A stretch of 64,000 nucleotides of DNA from contig JAOASD010000023.1 in assembly GCA_025210265.1 (NCBI GenBank), positions 372,001-436,000 of the forward strand, read 5' to 3'. The stretch's first letter is position 1, and every line of letters starts with the position of its first letter. Below are positions 23,956 through 31,860 of this stretch, in pieces. Both the position numbers and the translations under genes were made by a program. This DNA is from Pelagimonas sp. Lineage in GTDB: Bacteria > Pseudomonadota > Alphaproteobacteria > Rhodobacterales > Rhodobacteraceae. The notes under the pieces are model-generated. The model made no database searches. It was given only the letters and a program-made list of their open reading frames with translations, and was not told where the DNA came from.

Positions 23956-26900
23956 ATGACACGGTTCTTTTCCACCAAGGATCGCCCGCCCCATCTGGGG
24001 CCCTATCCGCTGGAACGCCTGCGCCGGATCGACGGGCAGATCGCGGTGGACCAGATCCCGCCCATGCGTGGCCTTAGCTTTCAGCGCCCCGAGCAACCCG
24101 AAAGCATCGTCAACGCCATGAGCGAATTTCAGGCGATGATGGATGCGATCCGCGACGGGTTTGTGAACGCGGCCAAGTCCGATATCCCCAGCGACCCGGT
24201 GGAACGCGCCAACCATCTGAAAGCATTCGGGTATTACAATGATGCTTCGATGGTGGGGATCGGCCCGCTGCCCGATGCGGCGCGGTTAGATACCCCGCTG
24301 CGCAATCCTGATATCGACGCGCTGGCCCATGCGCTGCAGACCCGCCAGACCAAGACGCTGGCCTCGGGCATTGATGTGATCATGGCTGATCTAAAGGACA
24401 GTATGCAGGCCGCGCCGCGCGCCATGGACAGCCATCGCCACGCCATCGTGTTCCTGTATGAACATATGCGCGACCCGCGCCCGGACGAACCGGGTAGTGA
24501 CTGGATCATGGATGCGCAGGACCATCGTGCCTGTCTGCGCGCCACGGAAACCGCGACCGTGATTGCCCATTACATCCGCCTGCTGGGCTTTGATGCGCGC
24601 GCCCATAGCGCCACCACCAGCGAGGTCGATCTGAACGCGCTGACCGTGCTGGCGGGGCTGGCCAGTGTCGAGGATGGCACCCTATGCGCCCCCTGGCTGG
24701 GGCCGCGGTTTGGCGTTGCGGTGGTCACGACCGAAATGGATCTGGCTCATGACGGGGCGCTGGCCGCGATGGCGGCGCAGCCCTGGTTTCGCACCAAGGG
24801 GCCGGCCTGGTGGCTGGGCAAGGGCTTTGCCAAATCGGCGCTAAATCGCGATCCTTTTGCCCGGCGCAACTATGCCGATGGGGCGCACCCGTTCGAGCGG
24901 CTCAAGCGGGTCGACACCCCCACAACCTATATCGACGAGGCCAATGTCGCCCGCGTCCCCAAACGCGCCGACATGTTCGCCCGCGCCCAGTTTGGCGACA
25001 TGGGAAAGCCCCTGCAGGATGCGGCCAAGGGCGGGCATTACGTGCGTAAATCCGCGCCCAGTTTCGCACAGAGGCGCGCGCTGGGGGCCTTTGTTCTGCT
25101 GCAGGATGGGGCGTCAAACCCGCAGGGCGCGCGCCCGAGGGATGCAGAACGCAACGCCCAGAACTTGCGCGCCGCCAGCTACTTTCTGGGCGTGGATGCG
25201 GTGGGCACCAGCCGCTGCCCGGATTGGACTTGGTACAGCCACGACGCCACGGGCACGCCGATCGACCCGCCTCATGATCAGGCCGCCAGCATGATCATCG
25301 ACCAGGGCTTTGAAACCATGGAAGGGGCCAGCGGCGATGATTGGATCGCGGTCAGCCAGTCCATGCGCGCCTATCTGCGCTTTTCCCTGCTGGGCGGTGT
25401 GATCGCGCAGCAGCTGCGCAATCTGGGATACAAGGCCAAGGCGCATACGGTGATGGATGGCGAAGTGCTGCAGCCTCCGTTACTGTTGCTGGCCGGTCTG
25501 GGCGAGGTCAGCCGCATCGGCGAGGTCATTCTGAACCCCTATCTGGGGCCGCGCCTGAAATCCGGGGCGGTGACCACGGATATGCCCTTGGCTCATGACA
25601 GGCCGATTGACTTTGGCCTGCAGAATTTCTGCGAGAACTGCAACAAATGCGCCCGCGAATGCCCGTCCGGGGCGATCACCGCTGGCCCAAAGCTGATGTT
25701 CAACGGCTATGAGATCTGGAAATCGGACAGCCAGAAATGCACCACCTACCGCGTGACTCAGCCGGGGGGGGCCATGTGTGGGCGTTGCATGAAAACCTGC
25801 CCGTGGAACCTTGAAGGGTTGTTCACTCAGGCACCGGTGCGCTGGGCTGCATCGAATATTCCGTCGGCAGCGCCTTTGCTGGCGCGTCTGGATGACAGGC
25901 TGGGCAATGGCGGGCTGAACCCGGTCAAGAAATGGTGGTGGGACATCGAGTTGACCGAGAGCGGCGGCTATGGCGCACCAAAACACCCGGTCAACCAGCG
26001 CGATTTGCAGACCGATCTGGATCTGAAATACGAGGATCAGACCCTTGCGGTCTATCCCGCCCCCATCGCGCCGCACCCCTATCCCTATCCGTTCCCCATG
26101 GATCGCGAGGCCGGGATCGCCGCCTATCAGGACATGATCCCCGCAGACACCTATCGGGCCAGGCTGGCGGAGGGGGATCTAAGCGTGGTGCATCGCTATC
26201 AGAACGACACGGATGCGCCGGTGATTCAGGTCCAGTTGTCCAGGGTCGAAAAAATGACCGACGCGGTCAGCAAATATGAATTTAGCCGACTGGATGGTCT
26301 GCCCCTGCCGGATTGGAGCGCCGGGGCGCATCTGGATGTGCTGGTCGCGCCGGAATATCTGCGCCAATACTCCATGTCCGGCGATCCGGCAGATACCAGC
26401 CGCTATCAGATCGGCGTGCTGCGCGAAGATGACGGGCGCGGAGGGTCCGCCCTGATGCACCGGATTTTCGAGGAAGGGCGCAAGGTCTTTATTTCCAAAC
26501 CGATCAACCATTTTGGTCTGGTCGAAGAGGCCAGCCACAGTTTTCTGATGGGGGGCGGGATCGGGATCACGCCGATGATTGCCTTTGCCCATCGCCTGCA
26601 CGCGTTGGGACGGCCCTTTCAGCTGCATTATTCCGCCAGCAGCCGCGTCAGCGCCGGGTTCCTGCAGGATCTGGCCGCGATGCCCTGGACGGATCGGGTG
26701 CATTACCATTTCTCGGATGAGGGCACGCGCGCCGATCTGGATCAGATCTTTGGCGGTTATGCGCCCGGCCAGCATGTCTATACCTGCGGCCCGGATCGCT
26801 ACATGCAGGGCGTGATCGAAGCCGCCGAACGCCAGGGTTTCCCCGACGAGGCACGGCATCTGGAATATTTCTCGGTCCCCGAACAGCCAGAGTATGAAAA

Positions 26901-27168
26901 CCACCCGTTCACCGTGCGCCTTGCGCGCTCGGGCCGGGACATCCGGGTCGCGGCAGATCAGACCGTGTCAGACGTACTGGTGGCTCAGGGCATCCCGGTG
27001 GATGTGAAATGCGCGGATGGGATCTGCGGTGTGTGCAAATGCGGGCTGATCGCGGGCGAGGTCGAGCACCGCGATTTTGTTCTGTCCAAGGCGCAGCGCG
27101 AAACCAGTTTCGTGACCTGTCAGTCGCGCGCAGCGCGCAAGGATGGGATGATCGAACTGGATCTCTGA
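23956..27168 (+). CDS. Self-sufficient reductive dehalogenase (RdhA) fused to flavin/[2Fe-2S] reductase
   Basis: A 1070-residue fusion. Residues 1 to about 700 are a corrinoid-dependent reductive dehalogenase of the catabolic (NpRdhA/BhbA) type. Two [4Fe-4S] clusters are bound by C559, C562, C565, C569 (CENCNKCARECP) and by C595, C608, C611, C615 (MCGRCMKTCPWN). Y427 in WTWYSHD and Lys493 or 495 are candidate catalytic residues. Residues about 757-980 are a ferredoxin-NADP reductase-like module: RQYSMSG flavin motif at 803-809, GGGIGITPM at 867-875, CGPDRYM at 944-950. Residues about 985-1070 are a plant-type [2Fe-2S] ferredoxin with C1019, C1024, C1027 and C1055. Electrons should pass from NAD(P)H through FMN/FAD, [2Fe-2S] and [4Fe-4S] to the cobalamin, removing halide from an organohalide in the cytoplasm (no Tat signal, no RdhB anchor). 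An internal duplication is visible: 213-266 resembles 492-548. ATG 23956 has AGAGGA upstream. Confidence 0.88.
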   Translation: MTRFFSTKDRPPHLGPYPLERLRRIDGQIAVDQIPPMRGLSFQRPEQPESIVNAMSEFQAMMDAIRDGFVNAAKSDIPSDPVERANHLKAFGYYNDASMVGIGPLPDAARLDTPLRNPDIDALAHALQTRQTKTLASGIDVIMADLKDSMQAAPRAMDSHRHAIVFLYEHMRDPRPDEPGSDWIMDAQDHRACLRATETATVIAHYIRLLGFDARAHSATTSEVDLNALTVLAGLASVEDGTLCAPWLGPRFGVAVVTTEMDLAHDGALAAMAAQPWFRTKGPAWWLGKGFAKSALNRDPFARRNYADGAHPFERLKRVDTPTTYIDEANVARVPKRADMFARAQFGDMGKPLQDAAKGGHYVRKSAPSFAQRRALGAFVLLQDGASNPQGARPRDAERNAQNLRAASYFLGVDAVGTSRCPDWTWYSHDATGTPIDPPHDQAASMIIDQGFETMEGASGDDWIAVSQSMRAYLRFSLLGGVIAQQLRNLGYKAKAHTVMDGEVLQPPLLLLAGLGEVSRIGEVILNPYLGPRLKSGAVTTDMPLAHDRPIDFGLQNFCENCNKCARECPSGAITAGPKLMFNGYEIWKSDSQKCTTYRVTQPGGAMCGRCMKTCPWNLEGLFTQAPVRWAASNIPSAAPLLARLDDRLGNGGLNPVKKWWWDIELTESGGYGAPKHPVNQRDLQTDLDLKYEDQTLAVYPAPIAPHPYPYPFPMDREAGIAAYQDMIPADTYRARLAEGDLSVVHRYQNDTDAPVIQVQLSRVEKMTDAVSKYEFSRLDGLPLPDWSAGAHLDVLVAPEYLRQYSMSGDPADTSRYQIGVLREDDGRGGSALMHRIFEEGRKVFISKPINHFGLVEEASHSFLMGGGIGITPMIAFAHRLHALGRPFQLHYSASSRVSAGFLQDLAAMPWTDRVHYHFSDEGTRADLDQIFGGYAPGQHVYTCGPDRYMQGVIEAAERQGFPDEARHLEYFSVPEQPEYENHPFTVRLARSGRDIRVAADQTVSDVLVAQGIPVDVKCADGICGVCKCGLIAGEVEHRDFVLSKAQRETSFVTCQSRAARKDGMIELDL

Positions 27169-27228
27169 AATGTGCAAACCGGAGGATACGCCGTGAAAGC
27201 CCGGCATTTCGCGGGCTTGGGAAAGGGG

Positions 27229-27729
27229 CTAGACATCCTGTCGTGCGATTTCAGTGATCAAGACGTCGCTGACGATTGGTCCCAGGATGGGGGTCGCGGC
27301 CTCTAGCAAGGCGCGGCGCAGTTGCTCCATACGTTCGCCATGGGTGAAATTGCCCTGGAAACCGCCGATATTTGCGTGGTCAAACAGTGTCTGCAGAAAC
27401 ACGTCGCGCAGTTTTGGCTCGCGTGAATATACGGTTTCCGAAGAGCCATTCACCACTTCGACGCTTAGAGAAGCGACGACCAGGGACTCAACCTTCTCTG
27501 TGCCCACAACGGGAATCACAAACTGATTGTTCAATTTGACATATTCTACATCGGCTGGGTCTTCGACCTTCGGAGCTGCGGTTTCTATATGTGCCGCGTC
27601 GCTGGGAGCACACTCAACCGGGTGATCTGCGACCTGTTCAGGTGCTTCGGCTGGCATCAAAAACAACCCGGCGCCGACACCGATCCCGGTGCCGAGCAAT
27701 GCCAGAATGAGGGGTAAGATCTTTCCCAT
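27229..27729 (-). CDS. fliL: Flagellar basal-body protein FliL
   Basis: A 166-residue protein with one N-terminal membrane helix (about 3-24, ILPLILALLGTGIGVGAGLFL). An acidic linker follows, then the periplasmic FliL domain (VKLNNQFVIPVV, VVASLSVEVVNG, LRDVFLQTLFDHANIGGFQGNFT, LRRALLEAATPILG). FliL supports the stator at high load. GGAGG lies 4 bases before the ATG. Last gene of the minus-strand run that begins at flgB, convergent with the dehalogenase; fliF, which usually neighbours fliL, is absent. Confidence 0.9.
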   Translation of the reverse strand: MGKILPLILALLGTGIGVGAGLFLMPAEAPEQVADHPVECAPSDAAHIETAAPKVEDPADVEYVKLNNQFVIPVVGTEKVESLVVASLSVEVVNGSSETVYSREPKLRDVFLQTLFDHANIGGFQGNFTHGERMEQLRRALLEAATPILGPIVSDVLITEIARQDV

Positions 27730-27739
27730 TTTACCTCCT

Positions 27740-28468
27740 TCAGAAAGGCAAGATCACATCCAGCACCTGCTGGCCGATCCGGGGTTGTTGCATGTCGCTG
27801 ATCTGGCCGCGGCCGCCATAGGAAATCCTGGCCGAAGCAATTTTGTCGTAGGTGATTTCATTTTGGCGCGAGATGTCCTCGGGGCGGACATAGCCTGTTA
27901 CCAGCAGTTCCCGCAGTTCAAAGTTAACGCGGACTTCCTGGCTGCCCTCAATCGCAAGGACACCGTTGGGCAAAACATCGGTGATTGTTGCAGCGACCCT
28001 AAGCGTAAGTTTTTCCTTACGCTTTACAGATCCCGTGCCTTTAGAGGCGCTGGAGCTGTCGATGGACACCGCTTCGTCCAGGCTCGCACCATCAGTGATG
28101 CCTTGGTTAATGCGTTGTGGGACGCCAAAAAGTTGCGGAATACCCAGAGATTCCGAGCCAGAGCGCGAACGATCTGTGCTGTTTGAAATCTCCGCTTTTT
28201 CGTCAATTTCGATGACGACGGTCATGATGTCCCCGCGCTTCATAGCGCGTCGATCCCCCAGCAGCGACCCTTGCCCGCCGCTCCAGAGTGAGGCGCGCGA
28301 AATGCTGTTGCGGGGCTCTGGCGTGTTTGGAACGCCAGATGCGATCATGGCCACCCTTTCGGGGCTTTGCTGAGTGGGGGAAAAATCGGGCGTTTTGCCA
28401 ATATGATCCATCCGACCGCAGGCGGTGAGAGCGATGGCAAGGCAAAGCAGGGTGGGGTTTCGCAGCAT
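27740..28468 (-). CDS. flgH: Flagellar L-ring protein FlgH
   Basis: A 242-residue outer-membrane lipoprotein that forms the L ring around the rod. The signal peptide ends in the lipobox LTAC (Cys about residue 17). The family core is present: ASLWSGGQGSLLGDRRAMKRGDIMTVVIEIDEKAEISNSTDRSR, KEKLTLRVAATITDVLPNGVLAIEGSQEVRVN and YVRPEDISRQNEI. The ATG at 28468 is preferred because GAGGA sits 5 bases upstream. An ATG four codons earlier (28480), overlapping the flgA stop as ATGA, is also possible and would add MRTA. Confidence 0.93.
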   Translation of the reverse strand: MLRNPTLLCLAIALTACGRMDHIGKTPDFSPTQQSPERVAMIASGVPNTPEPRNSISRASLWSGGQGSLLGDRRAMKRGDIMTVVIEIDEKAEISNSTDRSRSGSESLGIPQLFGVPQRINQGITDGASLDEAVSIDSSSASKGTGSVKRKEKLTLRVAATITDVLPNGVLAIEGSQEVRVNFELRELLVTGYVRPEDISRQNEITYDKIASARISYGGRGQISDMQQPRIGQQVLDVILPF

Positions 28469-28476
28469 AGCTGTCC

Positions 28477-28893
28477 TCATTTGCTGACCAGGATCGTGCC
28501 ATTTTCGGTGATGGTGCCGAAAAGCACCGTGCGAGAGGCGGTGTTCATGACCCGCACACGATCGCCCAGGCCACCGCGGCTTAGCGCGCGCCCTTCAGCC
28601 ATGATCCGTAGTCCTGAATTTGCGTAGATGATTTCGACCAGTTGGTTGCGTTCGATCAAGGCCGGCGCGCCGACTGTGCCGCGCATTACGGGCCGCCCTG
28701 GATAGATCGCGTAGCGGGCTTCTTGACCGACAACCAGGTTGGGGTTCTGAAATGCGCCCTCGATCGTGCCGGGGTCAATGCGAATATCAGCCGCGCTGAT
28801 CAATTCCTGGGGGCGAATCGTTCTGGTCGCCACGACGGTTTCGGCGGCGGCACTGCCAGCAAGCAGACATATCAGGGCGACCAGTCTAAACAT
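28477..28893 (-). CDS. flgA: Flagella basal-body P-ring formation chaperone FlgA
   Basis: A 138-residue exported protein. A signal peptide (LVALICLLAGSAAAE, to about residue 18) is followed by a SAF domain: RTIRPQELISAADIRIDPGTIEG, EARYAIYPGRPVMRGTVG, and a second half VRVMNTASRTVLFGTITENGTILV. It escorts FlgI during P-ring assembly, although flgI is not in this window. Its start overlaps the flgG stop by one base (TGATG) and its stop overlaps the alternative flgH start. Confidence 0.92.
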   Translation of the reverse strand: MFRLVALICLLAGSAAAETVVATRTIRPQELISAADIRIDPGTIEGAFQNPNLVVGQEARYAIYPGRPVMRGTVGAPALIERNQLVEIIYANSGLRIMAEGRALSRGGLGDRVRVMNTASRTVLFGTITENGTILVSK

Positions 28894-29678
28894 CAGCGCA
28901 CCTGGCTCGTTGCGGCAAGCATCTGGTCGGCGGCGGAGATCACTTTTGAGTTCAGTTCATACCCCCGCTGGGCTTCGATCAGGTCCGTGATTTCCCGGAC
29001 TGGATCGACAGAGCTGTCCTCGAGGTAGCCTTGCCGCATGGTGCCCAGCCCATCCTGGCCTGGCGTGGACTGCAGCGCGGGGCCGGAGGCTTCGGTTTCC
29101 AAAAACAGGTTGGATCCCATAGCTTCCAGGCCTTTGGGGTTGGTAAACCCGGCCATGGTGAATTGCCCCAAAAGCTGTGCTTCTGTTGCTTCGGCGAAAT
29201 AGGCGTAAACTTCGCCATCTGCGTTGATCGAAACGCTGCGGGCGTCCGATGGAATGACGATTTCCGGCGAAACGGCGAAACCCTCAGAGGTGACGATCAC
29301 CCCCTCGCCAGAGCGTTTTAGCGCGCCATCCCTGGTATATGCGGTCTGGCCCGAGGGCAGGGTGACTTCCAGATAACCGGCACCTTCGATTGCGATGTCC
29401 AGATCTCCGCCTGTCGCAGACAGCGCGCCCTGTTCCAGTTGAACCGTGACGGATGAGGGGCGCACACCCAGGCCCAGTTGAACCCCTGTCGGCAAAACCG
29501 TGCCATCCGCAGCATTCACTGTCCCGGCGCGTGTCATTTGTTGATAGTGCAGGTCCGCGAATTCCGCGCGCCGGGCATTATACCCGGTTGTGCTCATGTT
29601 CGAGAGGTTGTTCGAAATGACTTCGACCCGCATTTGCTGGGCGCTCATACCCGTTGCGGCGATTTGCAATGCACGCAT
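28893..29678 (-). CDS. flgG: Flagellar distal rod protein FlgG
   Basis: A 261-residue rod protein. The N-terminal motif MRALQIAATGMSAQQMRVEVISNNLSNMSTTGYNARRAEF is the flagellar rod/hook signature. YLEDSSVDPVREITDLIEAQRGYELNSKVISAADQMLAATSQVR is the coiled C-terminus that packs with it. Length is standard. Lies 11 bases after flgF. Confidence 0.96.
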   Translation of the reverse strand: MRALQIAATGMSAQQMRVEVISNNLSNMSTTGYNARRAEFADLHYQQMTRAGTVNAADGTVLPTGVQLGLGVRPSSVTVQLEQGALSATGGDLDIAIEGAGYLEVTLPSGQTAYTRDGALKRSGEGVIVTSEGFAVSPEIVIPSDARSVSINADGEVYAYFAEATEAQLLGQFTMAGFTNPKGLEAMGSNLFLETEASGPALQSTPGQDGLGTMRQGYLEDSSVDPVREITDLIEAQRGYELNSKVISAADQMLAATSQVR

Positions 29679-29689
29679 GGCGTGGTCTC

Positions 29690-30403
29690 CTATTTCATGA
29701 ATGCCTTGATGGCGGTTCTGATCCGTTCGTCTTCGCGTTCCATAAAGCTTTGTCCCAGCTCATAGGCGCGCTGCACCTCGACCATGCGGCTGACTTGCAG
29801 GATCGGATCAACATTCGAGGATTCGACAAACCCCTGAAGGACGCGCGGTTGTTCCATTGGCTCAAAGCCGTCATCGGCGCGGAACATCACACCGCCTTCG
29901 CGCACCATATGTGTAGGTTCCAGCGGTGACACGATGCCGATCTGTCCAATAGGCCGCCCCTGAGTGCTGATTGTGCCATCACGCGCAACCGCAAGATCCG
30001 AGGCATCCGCAGGAATGAAAATCGGAGCGCCGCCATTGCCCAGAACCGGGTGGCCGTCCGGTGTGACAAGTGTGCCTTCGGCGCTGGGCGAGAAAGCACC
30101 GGCCCGTGTCAACCGTTGCCCATTGGGAGTGTCGATAAGAAAGAAACCGTCACCTTCGATCGCAAGGTCGAATCGTCCGCCCGTCTGTTCCAATGTGCCC
30201 TGCGCAAAAGAGGTGTTGCGCACGCGGGCCGCAGACATGGAGAGTGTCGCGCCGCCATCGGCCTCTTGCACATATTCCGAAAACAGAACGCCTTCTTGCC
30301 GGAACCCGGTGGTATTCGCATTGGCGATATTGTTCGCGATCATCTGCATTTCCCGCTTTAACCCGGTCAATCGGGAAAGCGCGGCATAGCCTGTGGATTC
30401 CAT
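29690..30403 (-). CDS. flgF: Flagellar proximal rod protein FlgF
   Basis: A 237-residue rod protein. The N-terminus YAALSRLTGLKREMQMIANNIANANTTGFRQEGVLF and C-terminus GFVESSNVDPILQVSRMVEVQRAYELGQSFMEREDERIRTAI are paired rod helices. The FlgF-like core IEGDGFFLIDTPNGQRLTRAGAFSPSAEGTLVTPDGHPVLG is present. GGAGG is 6 bases before the ATG. It is separated by one base from fliQ. Confidence 0.94.
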   Translation of the reverse strand: MESTGYAALSRLTGLKREMQMIANNIANANTTGFRQEGVLFSEYVQEADGGATLSMSAARVRNTSFAQGTLEQTGGRFDLAIEGDGFFLIDTPNGQRLTRAGAFSPSAEGTLVTPDGHPVLGNGGAPIFIPADASDLAVARDGTISTQGRPIGQIGIVSPLEPTHMVREGGVMFRADDGFEPMEQPRVLQGFVESSNVDPILQVSRMVEVQRAYELGQSFMEREDERIRTAIKAFMK

Positions 30404-30404
30404 C

Positions 30405-30674
30405 TCAACCTCCGGTAATGATGGGAATAATCTGGTTCTGGAAAAACGCGACCAGAGTGCGTGTCATGAAGCTCATCGACATCCAGAACACGGCAACAAT
30501 GGCCAAGAGTTTTGGCACGAATGTCAGGGTCATTTCCTGAATCGACGTCAAAGCCTGGAACAGCCCGACGCCAACACCAGCGACCAGCGCGGCTGATAGG
30601 ATCGGCACGGATGTGATCGTGGCAATCCATAATCCCTGGCGTAGTGTGTCGAAAAAGATGGCTTCGGTCAGCAT
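30405..30674 (-). CDS. fliQ: Flagellar export apparatus protein FliQ
   Basis: An 89-residue inner-membrane protein with two helices (about 16-40 and 50-72). FFDTLRQGLWIATITSVPILSAALVAGVGVGLFQALTSIQEMTLTFVPKLLAI is the FliQ core. Part of the FliP-FliQ-FliR export gate; fliP and fliR are not in the window. Three bases after fliE. Confidence 0.94.
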   Translation of the reverse strand: MLTEAIFFDTLRQGLWIATITSVPILSAALVAGVGVGLFQALTSIQEMTLTFVPKLLAIVAVFWMSMSFMTRTLVAFFQNQIIPIITGG

Positions 30675-30677
30675 GGG

Positions 30678-30971
30678 TCAGACCGGCATTCTCAGGATTT
30701 CCTGATAGGCTTCGACAACCTTGTTGCGCACCGCAACCACGGTTTCCACAGCCAGTTCGGATTGAGCAAGCGCCTCAACCAAAGCATGAGGATCCGCATC
30801 CCCAGTCATGCTGGCCTGCGCGGTTGTCTCCGCAGTACGCAAGGTGTTGGCAAAATCTTTTGCCGCGGTGGCAAAACTTTCCTGCATACCGGGTGCCTGG
30901 TTGGCATCGGGTTCAGTTGCAGGCCGGGAAGCCGCATATTTCTGCGCGGCATAGAGCGATCGGACGTCCAT
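30678..30971 (-). CDS. fliE: Flagellar hook-basal body protein FliE
   Basis: A 97-residue protein that joins the MS ring to the rod. Typical segments are SFATAAKDFANTLRTAETTAQASMTGDADPHALVEAL and SELAVETVVAVRNKVVEAYQEILRMPV, the latter being the conserved C-terminal signature. Length is normal for FliE. Lies between flgC and fliQ. Confidence 0.93.
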   Translation of the reverse strand: MDVRSLYAAQKYAASRPATEPDANQAPGMQESFATAAKDFANTLRTAETTAQASMTGDADPHALVEALAQSELAVETVVAVRNKVVEAYQEILRMPV

Positions 30972-31000
30972 TCTGGTCTCCTGTCACTTGTGATTGAAAT

Positions 31001-31387
31001 TTAACGTCTGAGAAGTTCCATCAACCCTTTGGACATTTGCCGGGTCTGATCGAACATTTTTAGGTTTGCTTCGTAACTGCGTTGGGCTTCGCGTGCGTCG
31101 GCGATTTCGATGATCAGCTCGACATTTGATCCTTGATAATGCCCGGTGGCATCGGCCATCGGGTGAGCCGGATCAAAAATCTGTTCCAGTTCCGAACGAT
31201 CCAGCCGGACGCGCCCTGCCTCAACCCCGGCAATATCGGCATGTTCCACCGTGTTGAACGGAACGGTTTTGCGGCGATACCCAGGCGTATCGGTGTTGGC
31301 GATGTTTTCGGACAGGACACGCAGCCGCGTGGCCTGAGCCTTTAGACCGCTGGCCGTGACAGAGAGGGCGTCTGAAAATGCGCTCAT
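31001..31387 (-). CDS. flgC: Flagellar proximal rod protein FlgC
   Basis: A 128-residue rod protein. SGLKAQATRLRVLSENIANTDTPGYRRKTVPF is the N-terminal rod motif. GSNVELIIEIADAREAQRSYEANLKMFDQTRQMSKGLMELLRR is the C-terminal partner, with the NV..I.E..DA..AQRSYEAN pattern of FlgC. Lies 10 bases after flgB. Confidence 0.95.
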   Translation of the reverse strand: MSAFSDALSVTASGLKAQATRLRVLSENIANTDTPGYRRKTVPFNTVEHADIAGVEAGRVRLDRSELEQIFDPAHPMADATGHYQGSNVELIIEIADAREAQRSYEANLKMFDQTRQMSKGLMELLRR

Positions 31388-31397
31388 TTCTTACTCC

Positions 31398-31775
31398 TTA
31401 GTTTTTGCCAAGGCTGGCGCGTAACACGCTCATATTGCTGCGATAAATTGCAAGCGCGCGATCATGCTGCCGCTTTGCGTTGACGGCTTCGATCATTTCC
31501 AGCTCCAAGGACACTGTGTTGCCGTTGGGATCCTGAGCATCCTGCCGTTCTGCGGTTGCGACCGTGCGATCCGGGTGACCGTTCAGGTGCCCGCCACGCG
31601 TGGCACGCTGACCGCCCTGCGCAGCCCGCAGGGTTTCGGTAAATTCCGGCAGCTCACGTGCGCGATAACCCGGTGTATCCGCGTTCGCGATATTCTGAGC
31701 ACTGACAGCCTGCTGATGACCCGCATGTTGGGCCATGGCCATCGCCGTTCTGAAGATGTCCAAATTCTGGAACAT
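31398..31775 (-). CDS. flgB: Flagellar proximal rod protein FlgB
   Basis: A 125-residue rod protein. The N-terminal helix HQQAVSAQNIANADTPGYRARELPEF and the C-terminal NTVSLELEMIEAVNAKRQHDRALAIYRSNMSVLRASLGK are typical. The start at 31775 is set by GAGGGAG upstream; the frame extends further without family similarity. It is the first gene of the nine-gene minus-strand run and faces fliI across 85 bases. Confidence 0.94.
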   Translation of the reverse strand: MFQNLDIFRTAMAMAQHAGHQQAVSAQNIANADTPGYRARELPEFTETLRAAQGGQRATRGGHLNGHPDRTVATAERQDAQDPNGNTVSLELEMIEAVNAKRQHDRALAIYRSNMSVLRASLGKN

Positions 31776-31798
31776 CGGGGCTTCTCCCTCGATTGGCT

Positions 31799-31813
31799 TC
31801 AATCAAGGCTTAA
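31799..31813 (-). promoter_or_regulatory. CtrA-like box in the flgB/fliI divergent promoter region
   Basis: Minus strand TTAA, 7 bases (GCCTTGA), TTGA: one mismatch from the CtrA pattern TTAA-N7-TTAA. CtrA controls motility genes in Rhodobacterales, so the site could serve both divergent flagellar units. Confidence 0.4.
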
Positions 31814-31860
31814 CCCTGATTCCTTTAGAAACAGTTTTCAGAAGCTGAATGGAGCGAGCG

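Noticed and set aside
27197-27218. Hairpin AAGCCCG/CGGGCTT between the dehalogenase and fliL as a strong terminator
   Set aside because: The stem is real, but only TTTC follows on the minus strand and none on the plus strand; too weak to list as a terminator.
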